Positions 1 to 7,763 of a stretch of DNA of 46,164 nt are shown piece after piece. The notes under the pieces are model-generated. The model was not told the origin of the DNA. It saw nothing but the letters and a program-made list of their open reading frames with translations, and did no database searches. A program made the position numbers and the translations under genes. Each line of letters starts with the position of its first letter. Position 1 is the first letter of the stretch. The stretch is from Reyranella sp. (GTDB lineage Bacteria > Pseudomonadota > Alphaproteobacteria > Reyranellales > Reyranellaceae): positions 1 to 46,164 of the forward strand of contig JAIEOV010000136.1 in the NCBI GenBank assembly GCA_019750135.1. Direction: 5' to 3'.

Positions 1-73
1 CGCTGAGCGCCTCTCCGAACTGCACCGGCTTCACGGACGCCAGCGGGACGACGTTAGTGCTGCGTTTTGCCAT
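1..73 (-). CDS. Probable 5' end of parC (DNA topoisomerase IV subunit A), cut by window edge
   Basis: Only 24 codons are present. They begin with ATG at base 73 and run off the left edge. The peptide ends in ...VKPVQFGEALS, which resembles the segment just before the conserved ERYLxYALSTI stretch of ParC. A parC gene downstream of recO is common in alphaproteobacteria, and this reading frame starts 66 bases after the recO stop on the same strand. The assignment rests on a short similarity recalled from the family plus synteny, so it is tentative. Any other gene located downstream of recO would remain possible. Confidence 0.4.
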   Translation of the reverse strand, partial: MAKRSTNVVPLASVKPVQFGEALS

Positions 74-138
74 TTACCGAGACTGAGGGGCCGATCGGAG
101 GGGGACTTGGCTGAGGTTCATGCCACAGCCATTTGTCG

Positions 139-855
139 TTAGCGTTGCAGGGTTTCCATAAATCTCGACCGGGCGGCAGGCAAGGGCTTGTTGTGTGGCC
201 AAAACACGTGCCGCTCCAGGAAATAGCCCGTCAATTCGAGGCCTTTGCGCAGTTCCTCGTGGTCCGCCGGCAGCCCGCCGGTGGACAAAAAGCTCGGCAA
301 TTCGAGCAGCTTCTCCTTGTAGGGCCCGGCCGCCGCGCGGCTCACCGCCCGGCCGGTCTTGGGCGAGACATAGGCCAGGTCCTCGGTGGCGCCGGTTGCC
401 GCACACTTTGTGAGATCGAGCCCGAAGCCCAGCTCTTGCAGCAGGCCGAGTTCCAGCCGCACATAGATCACAGGCCAGCCCGGATGATCGAGCGCCCCCA
501 GCAGCGCGGAGAAGCCGTCGAACATCGGCGGATGTGGCTCGCGCTCGGGCAGCGCTGCATCGAGTAGTGCACAGGCCGCGCTCAGCCCTGCAAGCTGGGC
601 CGCGTCGTCGAGCGCCCGCGCCGCATGCGGCTCGCGCAATTCGCCCACATAGTTGCCGAGCTGCTCGGCCAGCCGCGCCCGCCAGCCCACTTCGACGAGA
701 TTGCCAAGCTGCCAGGTCGCCCGCGCCTTGCGCGATCCGCCGCCCGGCACGAAGCCGGCATGGCGGCCGTGGTCGCGCGTCAGCAGCGCCACGACCATGC
801 CGCCCTCGCCGTGCGGCCGTGCCGACAGAACGATGCCCTGGTCGGTCCATTCCAT
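139..855 (-). CDS. recO: DNA repair protein RecO
   Basis: The 238-residue product has the RecO architecture: an N-terminal OB-fold beginning MEWTDQGIVLSARPHGEGG, followed by a helical region. RecO loads RecA onto SSB-coated single-stranded DNA in the RecFOR gap-repair pathway in the cytoplasm. Length matches the family (about 230-260). No cysteine zinc cluster of the type seen in some RecO proteins is evident, only isolated cysteines. The gene lies in the conserved era-recO order, but a toxin-antitoxin module has been inserted between the two genes, so transcription from era must pass through it. The start at 855 is preceded by a poor ribosome binding site. A longer overlapping reading frame in this region is out of frame and is a GC-rich shadow. 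Confidence 0.92.
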   Translation of the reverse strand: MEWTDQGIVLSARPHGEGGMVVALLTRDHGRHAGFVPGGGSRKARATWQLGNLVEVGWRARLAEQLGNYVGELREPHAARALDDAAQLAGLSAACALLDAALPEREPHPPMFDGFSALLGALDHPGWPVIYVRLELGLLQELGFGLDLTKCAATGATEDLAYVSPKTGRAVSRAAAGPYKEKLLELPSFLSTGGLPADHEELRKGLELTGYFLERHVFWPHNKPLPAARSRFMETLQR

Positions 856-888
856 GACGCTGTGTATGACGGCTTTGACGATGGCGCG

Positions 889-960
889 CTAGGCGCTCTT
901 CCGGACCGCGCGCTCCGGCATCCATACAGATGCGACGTTGGTGTCGAGCAGGAAGCTCAC
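889..960 (-). pseudogene. Truncated VapC-type PIN toxin remnant
   Basis: A GTG codon overlaps the antitoxin stop in a GTGA arrangement and opens a 23-codon frame, VSFLLDTNVASVWMPERAV..., that ends at TAG (889-891). The run FLLDTNVAS is the first beta strand of a PIN domain and includes the first catalytic Asp. A functional VapC is about 130 residues, so this piece lacks the remaining acidic residues and cannot be an active nuclease. Only 33 bases separate the stop from recO, so the rest of the toxin was deleted rather than merely interrupted. The reading is direct; the family assignment is inferred from the strand motif and from the adjacent antitoxin. Confidence 0.65.
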
Positions 961-1211
961 AAGACAACCCTTCGCAGCGCTTCCTTGCCACGCTTTATCT
1001 TGAGCCCTGATTTGCGCAACGGCGAGGCGGCAAAGAACTCCGCGAGATTGCCGCTGCGCCTGGTCTTGCGTTCCCGCTCCTGGGCGTCAACGACGACGAC
1101 AACCCTGCGGCCCTTCTTGGTGATCGTCTGTGGGCCGCTCGACTGGGCACGCTCGATGATTTCGCTCAGCCTCGCTTTGGCTTCGGCGACCGTCCAGGTG
1201 GCAGCAGTCAT
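957..1211 (-). CDS. Phd/YefM-family type II antitoxin
   Basis: The 84-residue protein begins MTAATWTVAEAKARLSEII, the typical N-terminal DNA-binding fold of Phd/YefM antitoxins. A basic C-terminal tail (KIKRGKEALRRVVL) would wrap the toxin. A strong Shine-Dalgarno AGGAGG stands 7 bases before the ATG. Its stop codon overlaps the start of the truncated PIN toxin, as is usual in such pairs. The module sits between era (50 bases upstream) and recO, genes that are normally adjacent. With the toxin broken, this is probably an orphan antitoxin that could still repress its own promoter or neutralise a related toxin elsewhere. The DNA-binding and toxin-binding roles are inferred from the family. Confidence 0.82.
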   Translation of the reverse strand: MTAATWTVAEAKARLSEIIERAQSSGPQTITKKGRRVVVVVDAQERERKTRRSGNLAEFFAASPLRKSGLKIKRGKEALRRVVL

Positions 1212-1260
1212 GGGCCGTCCTCCTTCTGGTCAAAGCCGGCGCTTGAACGTCGGCTCCCGC

Positions 1261-2181
1261 TCAGGGCTCGTAGTCCAGCCCGATCGCGCGATAGTGCGCC
1301 GGATCGTCGGCCCAGCGCTCGCTCACCTTTACGTGCAGGAACAGGTGCACCGGCCGCTCCAGCATCTGTGAAAGCTCGTGGCGGGCGCGGGCGCCGATCT
1401 GCTTGATCTTCGTGCCGCCCTTGCCGAGCACGATGGCGCGTTGGCCCTCGCGCTGGACGTGGATGGTCTGCTCGATGCGCGTGCTGCCGTCGGGCCGGTC
1501 TTCCCACTTCTCGGTCTCGACCGCGGCCTCGTAGGGCAGCTCCTGGTGCAGCTGCAGGAACACCTGCTCGCGCGTCACCTCGGCGGCCAGCAGGCGAAGG
1601 GGAAGATCGGCCGCCTGGTCCTCGGGATAGAGGAACGGACTCGCCGGCAGCGCCGCAGCCAGGGTCGTGAGGATGTCCTGCACGCCGTCCTGCTTCAGTG
1701 CGCTCACCATGAAGGTGCGCTCGAACGGCAGCTTCGCGTTGATCTCGGCCGTCAGCGCCAGGAGCTTTTCGCGCGCCACGAGGTCGATCTTGTTCAGGAT
1801 CAGGAAGCGTGGCGCCTTCTGCTCCTTCATCCGCTCGATGATGGCCTGGGTCTCCGCGCCGACGCCGCGCTCGGCATCGACCACCAGCGCGACAAGGTCG
1901 GCGTCGTCGGCGCCCTGCCAGGCGGCGGCGACCATGGCGCGCTCCAGCCGGCGCTTGGCGATGCGGAAGATACCCGGCGTGTCGACCAGCACGACCTGCG
2001 CGCGACCACCGTCGGGAAGATCGGTCATGGCAATGCCGATCACGCGCATGCGCGTGGTCTGCACCTTGGGCGACACGATCGACACTTTCGAGCCGACCAG
2101 CGCGTTCACCAGCGTCGACTTGCCGGCATTGGGTGCGCCGACGATGGCGGCAAAGCCCGCCCGCGTGTGTCGTTCGTTCAT
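1261..2181 (-). CDS. era: GTPase Era, ribosome assembly factor
   Basis: Era binds the 3' end of 16S rRNA and assists 30S maturation at the membrane and cytoplasm. The 306-residue product shows the P-loop GAPNAGKST, the switch II motif DTPGIF, the specificity motif NKID and a C-terminal KH domain with the GKGGTKIKQIG loop. The ATG at 2181 follows an AAGG-type ribosome site and lies 7 bases after the rnc stop. An upstream GTG at 2199 would overlap rnc and lacks such a site, so it is less likely. The rnc-era pair is the usual bacterial arrangement and suggests co-expression in RNA processing. Confidence 0.95.
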   Translation of the reverse strand: MNERHTRAGFAAIVGAPNAGKSTLVNALVGSKVSIVSPKVQTTRMRVIGIAMTDLPDGGRAQVVLVDTPGIFRIAKRRLERAMVAAAWQGADDADLVALVVDAERGVGAETQAIIERMKEQKAPRFLILNKIDLVAREKLLALTAEINAKLPFERTFMVSALKQDGVQDILTTLAAALPASPFLYPEDQAADLPLRLLAAEVTREQVFLQLHQELPYEAAVETEKWEDRPDGSTRIEQTIHVQREGQRAIVLGKGGTKIKQIGARARHELSQMLERPVHLFLHVKVSERWADDPAHYRAIGLDYEP

Positions 2182-2188
2182 ACCTTGC

Positions 2189-2905
2189 TCAACTGCCACT
2201 GTTCAGTTGCTCGAGCATCAAGGTCGCCGCAGCGCTCTCCGCCTCACGCTTGGTCAGCCCGCGCCCCTGTGCCGGCGGCAGCTTGCCGACGGTGACCTCG
2301 ACCAGGAACACCGGCTCGTGCTCGGTGCCCTCGCGTCCGATCTGCTTGTAGGACGGCAGGGCTAGTCCCCTGCCCTGGGCCCATTCCTGCAGCTGGGTCT
2401 TGGGTGGGCGCGGCGCCGGATGCTGGCTGCCCAGGCGGTCGCCCCACAGCCGCTCGACGATGGCCGCCGCCGCCTCGAAGCCCGCATCGACGAAGATCGC
2501 GCCCAGAAGCGCCTCCAGCATGTCGGCCAGGATGGTCGGCGTGGCCTTGGGCGCGCCGCGATAGGCGATGCGATGGTCTTTAAGGCCGATCGCCTCGGCG
2601 ATCTCGCCCAGGGTGCGCGCGCTCACCAGCGCCGCATGGCGCCGGGCGAGCTGGCCCTCGCGCTCGTTGGGAAAGCGCCTCAAGAGCAGATCGGCCATGG
2701 CGAGCGACAGAACCCGGTCGCCTAAAAACTCCAGGCGCTCGTTGCCGTGCGGGAAGGCGGCCTTGAGGTCGGGCCGCTTGTCGAGGGTGCCGCGATGGGT
2801 CAGCGCCTCGACGGCGAGCTCGGCGCGCTCGAAGGAATGCCCGAGCCTGTCGCTCAGCGACGCGAGATCGACGTCACCCGGGTTCACGGGGCCCGAAGTC
2901 ACGGG
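2189..2905 (-). CDS. rnc: Ribonuclease III
   Basis: RNase III cleaves double-stranded RNA during rRNA maturation and antisense regulation. The signature NERLEFLGDRVL contains catalytic Glu and Asp residues, and the second acidic site lies near DMLEALLGAIFVDAG. A C-terminal dsRNA-binding domain ends with GLTKREAESAAATLMLEQL. The reading frame is open upstream to 2968, which would overlap lepB by about 55 bases. The GTG at 2905, preceded by GAAGG, gives 238 residues and a start close to the family consensus, so it is chosen; the GTG at 2890 and the upstream GTG/ATG at 2968/2962 are alternatives. It lies between lepB and era in a conserved operon. Confidence 0.93.
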   Translation of the reverse strand, partial: PVTSGPVNPGDVDLASLSDRLGHSFERAELAVEALTHRGTLDKRPDLKAAFPHGNERLEFLGDRVLSLAMADLLLRRFPNEREGQLARRHAALVSARTLGEIAEAIGLKDHRIAYRGAPKATPTILADMLEALLGAIFVDAGFEAAAAIVERLWGDRLGSQHPAPRPPKTQLQEWAQGRGLALPSYKQIGREGTEHEPVFLVEVTVGKLPPAQGRGLTKREAESAAATLMLEQLNSGS

Positions 2906-2913
2906 GGCCGCCT

Positions 2914-3738
2914 TCAGTGGATGGCCTGGAAGAAGCGACTGAAGCGGATTGCTGTGGGCCATTTCCACGGCTCCAGCCAGCCGGCGGCCGACGGATCGTG
3001 TGAGAAGAAGATGAACTCCGCTCGACCGACCAGGTTCTCGGCCGGCACGTACCAGCCGAGCTGGTCGCGATCGCGCGTCGTCCCGGAGAAGTCGCGCAGC
3101 ATCAGCCGCGTTCGACTGTCGAGCGAATCGTCACGATTGTCGCCCATGACGAAGTAGTTGCCCGCCGGCACCAGGAACTCCGGCGTGTTGTCGGCCATGC
3201 CGTTGTCTGTGTACTCGAGCACGGTGTAGCTGCGGCCGTTGGGCAGGGTCTCGCGATAGAGCGTGCCCTTCTGGTAATGGCCGTTGCTGCCCTTCACGTA
3301 GTCGCCGATGCGGATGCGCTCGACCGCCTGGCCGTTGATGTGCAGCACGCCGTTGGTCACCTGGATGCGGTCGCCCGGCATGCCGACGATGCGCTTGATG
3401 TAGTCGGTGCGGTTCAGCCCCTGCCCCTGGTCGCCGGGATACTTGAACACCGCGACGTCGCCGCGCTCGGGCGGCGAGCCGAAGATGCGGCCCGGGAACA
3501 TGCCCATCGAGAACGGGAAGGAGTGCTTGCTGTAGCCGTAGGAATACTTCGAGACGAACAGGTAATCGCCGACCAGCAGGGTCGGGATCATCGAGCCCGA
3601 GGGGATGTTGAACGGCTCGATGGCGAAGGTGCGCACGACCAGTGCAATCAAGACGGCATAAACCACCGTCCGGATGGTTTCGCCCCAGCCGCCCGCCTTC
3701 TCCTGTCCGCGCTTGCGCCGTTCAGCCACGTCCGTCAT
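2914..3738 (-). CDS. lepB: Signal peptidase I
   Basis: This membrane-bound serine protease removes signal peptides from exported preproteins on the periplasmic face. After a basic N-terminus one membrane segment runs about residues 22-40. It is followed by the nucleophile motif PSGSM (Ser49) and the general base lysine in DYIKRIVGMPGDRI (Lys115). Box E (GDNRDDSLDSR) is also intact. At 274 residues it fits the family. The start was placed at the ATG at 3738 (MTDVAERRKR), because the upstream extension to 3837 is low-complexity and not family-like. The gene lies in the acpS-lepB-rnc-era order common in alphaproteobacteria. Confidence 0.94.
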   Translation of the reverse strand: MTDVAERRKRGQEKAGGWGETIRTVVYAVLIALVVRTFAIEPFNIPSGSMIPTLLVGDYLFVSKYSYGYSKHSFPFSMGMFPGRIFGSPPERGDVAVFKYPGDQGQGLNRTDYIKRIVGMPGDRIQVTNGVLHINGQAVERIRIGDYVKGSNGHYQKGTLYRETLPNGRSYTVLEYTDNGMADNTPEFLVPAGNYFVMGDNRDDSLDSRTRLMLRDFSGTTRDRDQLGWYVPAENLVGRAEFIFFSHDPSAAGWLEPWKWPTAIRFSRFFQAIH

Positions 3739-3847
3739 CGCCGTAACCAGTCCAAACGAGCCGCTCCTGTAGCAGGGCACAGGGCGGCTGTCTCTCCCAC
3801 CCCCGCCGCGACATGGGAGCGCTGCAAAATCAAGCATTTAGGAGGAA

Positions 3848-4249
3848 TCACGGGCGGGGAACCGCCGAAATGATCACGATCGCCTGGGCCATGGGGTATT
3901 CGTCGGTCAACGTCAGGTCGATTTGCGGCGACATTCCGGCCGGTGTGATCTCCTCCAGGCGGGCCAGCGCCCCCCCGGTCAGGGCCATGGTCGGCCGGCC
4001 GCCGCGCTGGTTGATGACGCCCATGTCACGCCAGAACACACCGCGGCGCAGGCCGGTGCCCAGTGCCTTGGAGCACGCCTCCTTGGCGGCGAAGCGCTTG
4101 GCGTAGCTGGCGGCCCGGGCCGCCCTGCCCTCCGACCGCTTCTGCTCGACCTCGGTGAAGATGCGCTGGACGAAGCGGTCGCCGAAGCGCTCCAGGGACT
4201 TCTCGATCCGCCTGATGTCGCAAAGGTCGTTGCCCAGCCCGATGATCAC
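3848..4249 (-). CDS. acpS: Holo-[acyl-carrier-protein] synthase
   Basis: AcpS transfers 4'-phosphopantetheine from coenzyme A to the serine of apo-ACP, activating fatty acid synthesis. The 133-residue protein begins VIIGLGNDLCDIRRIEKSL, where GxDLxxxxR is the hallmark motif and contains the Mg-binding Asp. It also contains FAAKEACSKALGTG, the second signature with its Glu and Lys. The start is a GTG that overlaps the pdxJ stop in a GTGA tetranucleotide, which indicates translational coupling. The frame is open further upstream to 4423, but that part is the shadow of pdxJ. A 109-base gap separates it from lepB; I see no clear promoter in that gap. Confidence 0.94.
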   Translation of the reverse strand: MIIGLGNDLCDIRRIEKSLERFGDRFVQRIFTEVEQKRSEGRAARAASYAKRFAAKEACSKALGTGLRRGVFWRDMGVINQRGGRPTMALTGGALARLEEITPAGMSPQIDLTLTDEYPMAQAIVIISAVPRP

Positions 4250-4992
4250 GCGGCAGCTCCGCGGGCGGCATCCATCAGCCGGCGCATCTCGCGGATCGCA
4301 GGCTCGAGCCCGACGAAGATCGCCTCGCCGATCAGGAAGTGACCGATATTGAGCTCGCGCACGTTGGCGATGGCGGCGATCGGACCGACATTCTCGTAGT
4401 TGAGGCCGTGGCCGGCGTGGCATTCGAGGCCGAGCTGCTGGCAGTGCGCGGCGGCCTTCTGGATGCGCACGAGCTCGGCCTCGCGCTCGGCGCCCTCGAT
4501 CTCGCAGTAGCGGCCGGTGTGGAGCTCGACGACCGGCGCGCCGAGCTGCACCGCCATCTCGAGCTGGCGCGGATCGGCCTCGATGAACAGCGAGACGCGG
4601 ATGCCGGCGTCGCTCAGCTTCGCCACCAGCGGCTTCAGGTGATTGTGCTGGCCGACGGCGTCGAGCCCGCCCTCAGTGGTCCGCTCCTCGCGCTTCTCGG
4701 GCACGATGCAGGCGGCATGGGGGCGATGGCGCAGGGCGATCGCCACCATCTCCTCGGTGGCCGCCATCTCGAAGTTGAGCGGCAGCTCGAGCGCGTCCTT
4801 CAGGCGGGCGATGTCGTCGTCGACGATGTGCCGGCGATCCTCGCGCAGATGCGCGGTGATGCCGTCGGCGCCGGCCTTGGCCGCGAGCTGGGCGGCGCGC
4901 AGCGGATCGGGCGTCGGCGTGCCGCGCGCGTTGCGCACGGTGGCGACGTGGTCGATGTTGACGCCGAGGCGTTGATAGGGAAGCGCGGGCAT
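4246..4992 (-). CDS. pdxJ: Pyridoxine 5'-phosphate synthase
   Basis: PdxJ condenses 1-deoxyxylulose 5-phosphate with 3-amino-2-oxopropyl phosphate to pyridoxine 5'-phosphate in the DXP-dependent vitamin B6 pathway. The 248-residue TIM barrel shows the N-terminal LGVNIDHVATVRNARGTPTP, the strand containing ITAHLREDRRHI, and the C-terminal CHAGHGLNYENV, all characteristic of the family and including active-site histidines. Its stop overlaps the acpS start. Upstream lies a twin-hairpin repeat and then rel on the same strand, so the gene may start a new transcript or be attenuated by the hairpins. Presence of pdxJ means that the organism makes B6 by the DXP route. Confidence 0.95.
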   Translation of the reverse strand: MPALPYQRLGVNIDHVATVRNARGTPTPDPLRAAQLAAKAGADGITAHLREDRRHIVDDDIARLKDALELPLNFEMAATEEMVAIALRHRPHAACIVPEKREERTTEGGLDAVGQHNHLKPLVAKLSDAGIRVSLFIEADPRQLEMAVQLGAPVVELHTGRYCEIEGAEREAELVRIQKAAAHCQQLGLECHAGHGLNYENVGPIAAIANVRELNIGHFLIGEAIFVGLEPAIREMRRLMDAARGAAA

Positions 4993-5006
4993 TTACTCAC
5001 TCTTCT

Positions 5007-5084
5007 GCTGGGGGCGCGCCACTCCAGTGGCGCGTTCATGTCGGCGTCGACGAAGACGCGCCACTGGAGTGGCGCGCCCCCAGC
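5007..5084. repeat. Twin-hairpin intergenic repeat, copy 1
   Basis: Two 28-base arms (5007-5034 and 5057-5084) are perfect inverted copies separated by 22 bases. Each arm is itself a hairpin: GCGCCACT, a CC or GG turn, AGTGGCGC, flanked by a GGGGGC/GCCCCC tail at the outer side. The element fills most of the gap between rel and pdxJ. The same arm recurs at 39659 and singly at 22079, so this is a dispersed REP-like family. No transposase is associated here. It could act as a transcription attenuator or an RNA stabiliser between rel and pdxJ; that is inference. Confidence 0.9.
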
Positions 5085-5108
5085 GTACGACGATGTGCGA
5101 AAAACCGA

Positions 5109-7295
5109 TCAATTCCTGGCACGCTCGACCGCGTTGATCGCCGGCGTGGCGCGCAGCGCCGCGGTGATGTTGGCGAGGTGCTTCACGTCGTTGACCTCGA
5201 CGTCGATCACCATGTCGAAGAAGTCCATCGACCGGTTGACGATGCGCAGGTTCGAGATGTTGCCCTCGTGGCGCGCGATTACGGTCGAGAGCTTGGACAG
5301 GCTGCCCGGCTGGTTGGCCACCGTGACCTTGAGACGGCCGGTGTAGATGCCGGGCTCGCCCTCGCTCACCGAATCCCAGCCGACATCGATCCAGCGCTCG
5401 GGCGCCTCCGAGAAGCTTTCCAGGGTGGCGCAGTCGATGGTGTGGATGGTGACGCCCTTGCCGGTGGTGATGATGCCAACGATGCGATCGCCCGGCAGCG
5501 GATGGCAGCAGCGCGCGAAATGCACCGCCATGCCGGGAATGAGGCCGCGGATGGCGATCTGCCCGCCGCCGGCGGCGTCCTTCTTGGCCTTGGCGGCATC
5601 GGCCGCGGCCTTGTTGCGCGCGCGCGAGATCGGCACGACGTCGGCGCCGCTGTCCTTGCGCTGCGGCTGCTTGAGGCCGGGATAGACGGCGGTCACCACT
5701 TCGCGCGAGGTGATCAGGCCCGCGCCGACGGCGGCGACCAGGTCGTCGGTGGTGGCCTGCTTGAAGTTGGCGCGCACGCCGTCGAGGCCCTTCTCGGTGA
5801 CCTCGTAGCCTTCCTCGTGGAAGGTCTTGTCGAGCAGCGACTTGCCGAGCTGCAGGTACTGCTCGCGCTGGCGCGTACGGATGAAGCGGCGGATCGCGGC
5901 CTTGGCCTTGCCGGTGACGACGAAGCGTTCCCAGGTCGGCGACGGCGTCTGCGCCTTGGACGTGATGATCTCGACCTGGTCGCCGTTGGAGAGCTGCGTG
6001 CGGAGCGGCAGCATGCGGCCGTTGATCTTGGAGCCGACGCAGGTATCGCCGACTTGGCTGTGCACGGCGTAGGCGAAGTCGATCGGCGTCGCGCCCCTGG
6101 GCAGCGCGATCAGCTTGCCCTTGGGCGTGAAGCAGAACACCTGATCGTGGAACATCTCGAGCTTGGTGTGCTCGAGGAATTCTTCCGCGTTGGGCGCCTT
6201 GTCGAGGATCTCGATCAGGCTGCGCAGCCAGGCGTATTGCGGCGCGTCGGTGGACGGCCCGCCCTGCTTGTAAATCCAGTGGGCGGCGACGCCGCGCTCG
6301 GCCTGGTCCTGCATATCCTCGGTACGGATCTGGATCTCGATGCGCTGGCCCAACGGGCCGATCACGCCGGTGTGCAGCGAGCGGTAGCCGTTGGGCTTGG
6401 GAACCGAGATGTAGTCCTTGAAGCGGCCCGGGATCACCTGGTAGCGGCCGTGCAGCAGGCCGAGCGCCTGGTAGCACTGCGTGACGTCGGTGACGATGAC
6501 GCGGAACGCCATGATGTCGGCAAGCTGCTCAAACGAGACGTTCTTGCTCTGCATCTTGCGCCAGATCGAATAGGGCATCTTCTCGCGGCCCGAGACCTGC
6601 GCCGTGAGCCCGCCTTCCTTCAGGGTCTTGACCAGCTCGACCTCGATCTGCGGCACCAGGCGCTCGCCGCGCTCGCGCAGGTAATCCTGGCGCGCCAGCA
6701 CCGAGGCGCGGCCGTCGGGATTGAGCTCGGCGAAGGCGAGCTCTTCCAGCTCGCGCTTGACCTTCTCCATGCCGATGCGCGAGGCGAGCGGCGCGTAGAG
6801 GTCCATGGTCTCGAGCGCGATGCGCCGGCGCCGCGCCGGATCCTTGATGTGGTGCAGCGTGCGCATGTTGTGCAGGCGGTCGGCGAGCTTCACCAGCAGG
6901 ACGCGGATATCGGACGACATCGCCAGAACGAGCTTGCGCAGGTTCTCGGCTTCCTTGGTGCTCTCCGACTGTACCTCCAGGCGGCTGAGCTTGGTGACGC
7001 CGTCGACCAGGCGGGCGACGTTCTCGCCGAACAGGCCGGCGATCTCCTCGCGCGTGGCGTCGGTGTCCTCGATCGTGTCATGCAGCAGGCCGGTGACGAT
7101 CGAGGCCGTATCGAGCTTCATCTCGGCCAGGATGCCGGCGACCTCGACGGGATGGGAGAAATAGGGGTCGCCCGAAGCGCGCAGCTGGTTGCCGTGCTTC
7201 TTCAGGCCGTAGACGTAGGCGCGGTTCAGCATGTCCTCGTCCGCATCCGGATCGTAGGACTGCACGCGCTCAACGAGTTCGAACTGACGAATCAT
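5109..7295 (-). CDS. rel: Bifunctional (p)ppGpp synthetase/hydrolase (RelA/SpoT homologue)
   Basis: This 728-residue enzyme makes and degrades the stringent-response alarmone (p)ppGpp. Domains in order are: an N-terminal HD hydrolase (residues about 25-200, with FSHPVEVAGIL, GLLHDTIEDT and LADRLHNMRTL); a synthetase (about 230-350, with ADIMAFRVI and IEIQIRT); TGS (about 390-450, with ATPIDFAYAVHSQVGD); and ACT at the C-terminus. The motif GRFKDYI is the RXKD type, as found in bifunctional enzymes rather than in RelA-only synthetases. The HD residues appear intact, so hydrolysis is expected. As in E. coli spoT, it lies next to rpoZ. A short hairpin with an embedded TATAAT precedes the start almost directly. 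Confidence 0.95.
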   Translation of the reverse strand: MIRQFELVERVQSYDPDADEDMLNRAYVYGLKKHGNQLRASGDPYFSHPVEVAGILAEMKLDTASIVTGLLHDTIEDTDATREEIAGLFGENVARLVDGVTKLSRLEVQSESTKEAENLRKLVLAMSSDIRVLLVKLADRLHNMRTLHHIKDPARRRRIALETMDLYAPLASRIGMEKVKRELEELAFAELNPDGRASVLARQDYLRERGERLVPQIEVELVKTLKEGGLTAQVSGREKMPYSIWRKMQSKNVSFEQLADIMAFRVIVTDVTQCYQALGLLHGRYQVIPGRFKDYISVPKPNGYRSLHTGVIGPLGQRIEIQIRTEDMQDQAERGVAAHWIYKQGGPSTDAPQYAWLRSLIEILDKAPNAEEFLEHTKLEMFHDQVFCFTPKGKLIALPRGATPIDFAYAVHSQVGDTCVGSKINGRMLPLRTQLSNGDQVEIITSKAQTPSPTWERFVVTGKAKAAIRRFIRTRQREQYLQLGKSLLDKTFHEEGYEVTEKGLDGVRANFKQATTDDLVAAVGAGLITSREVVTAVYPGLKQPQRKDSGADVVPISRARNKAAADAAKAKKDAAGGGQIAIRGLIPGMAVHFARCCHPLPGDRIVGIITTGKGVTIHTIDCATLESFSEAPERWIDVGWDSVSEGEPGIYTGRLKVTVANQPGSLSKLSTVIARHEGNISNLRIVNRSMDFFDMVIDVEVNDVKHLANITAALRATPAINAVERARN

Positions 7296-7297
7296 GG

Positions 7298-7324
7298 CAA
7301 TCGTCCATTATATGGGGACGATTG
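7298..7324 (-). promoter_or_regulatory. Candidate rel promoter: -10 element inside a 9-bp inverted repeat
   Basis: On the minus strand, CAATCGTCC and GGACGATTG form a perfect 9-base inverted repeat two bases before the rel ATG. The 9-base loop holds TATAAT (7307-7312). The -35 region at 17 bases (TGGAGT) is a poor match. If TATAAT is the true -10, the transcript would start about 5 bases before the ATG and be nearly leaderless, while the inverted repeat would be an operator or an RNA hairpin. The sequence is certain; the function is inferred. Confidence 0.35.
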
Positions 7325-7351
7325 CGCTCACTCCATGCTGTTTGCGCGAAT

Positions 7352-7370
7352 AGCTGGACTCAATCCAGCT
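7352..7370 (-). terminator. Small hairpin and 11-bp tandem repeat after rpoZ
   Basis: AGCTGGA and TCCAGCT form a 7-base stem with a 5-base loop, 31 bases after the rpoZ stop. It partly overlaps a perfect tandem copy of CCAGCTAATGG (7365-7375, 7376-7386). No T-run follows, so it would be a weak intrinsic terminator at best. Confidence 0.25.
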
Positions 7371-7400
7371 AATGGCCAGCTAATGGCGCGACGTCGCCGA

Positions 7401-7763
7401 CTACTCGACGATGTCGTCTTCCTCGGCCATCGGCAGGGCCTTGGGCTGGGCGGCTTCGGCGCCGCCCTGGGCCAGCGCGGCGGCAAGCTCCTGCTCGAGC
7501 TCGGCCATCTCGTTGACCTCTTCCGGCTTGTCGATGTCGGCATGCTTCTGCATGCCCGAGATCAGCGAGTCCTTCAGGATCGCCTGGTCGAGCTTGGTCT
7601 CGGCGATCTCGCGCAGCGCCACGACCGGGTTCTTGTCGCGGTCGCGATCCAGCGTGATCTGGGCGCCGGCCGAGATGTCGCGCGCGCGCTGGGCGGCGAA
7701 CATGACGAGCTCGAAACGGTTGGGCACCTGCAGGATGCAGTCTTCGACGGTGACGCGGGCCAT
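7401..7763 (-). CDS. rpoZ: RNA polymerase omega subunit
   Basis: Omega helps assemble beta' into RNA polymerase and forms part of a (p)ppGpp binding site. The 120-residue protein starts MARVTVEDCILQVPNRFELV, the family N-terminus, followed by AAQRARDISAG and ALREIAETK, the conserved omega helices. The C-terminal 40 residues are acidic and alanine-rich, as in alphaproteobacterial omegas. It stands directly upstream of rel on the same strand, placing an alarmone target next to the alarmone enzyme. A 62-base gap separates it from folK. Confidence 0.94.
   Translation of the reverse strand: MARVTVEDCILQVPNRFELVMFAAQRARDISAGAQITLDRDRDKNPVVALREIAETKLDQAILKDSLISGMQKHADIDKPEEVNEMAELEQELAAALAQGGAEAAQPKALPMAEEDDIVE

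Noticed and set aside
74..991. 305-codon minus-strand frame overlapping recO and the PIN remnant
   Set aside because: It is Arg/Ala/Gly-rich in composition, matches no family and lies out of frame with the clear recO gene. High GC content removes stop codons from shadow frames.
3739..3847. Possible lepB promoter in the acpS-lepB gap
   Set aside because: No -35/-10 pair of acceptable spacing was seen, and operon readthrough from acpS is a sufficient explanation.
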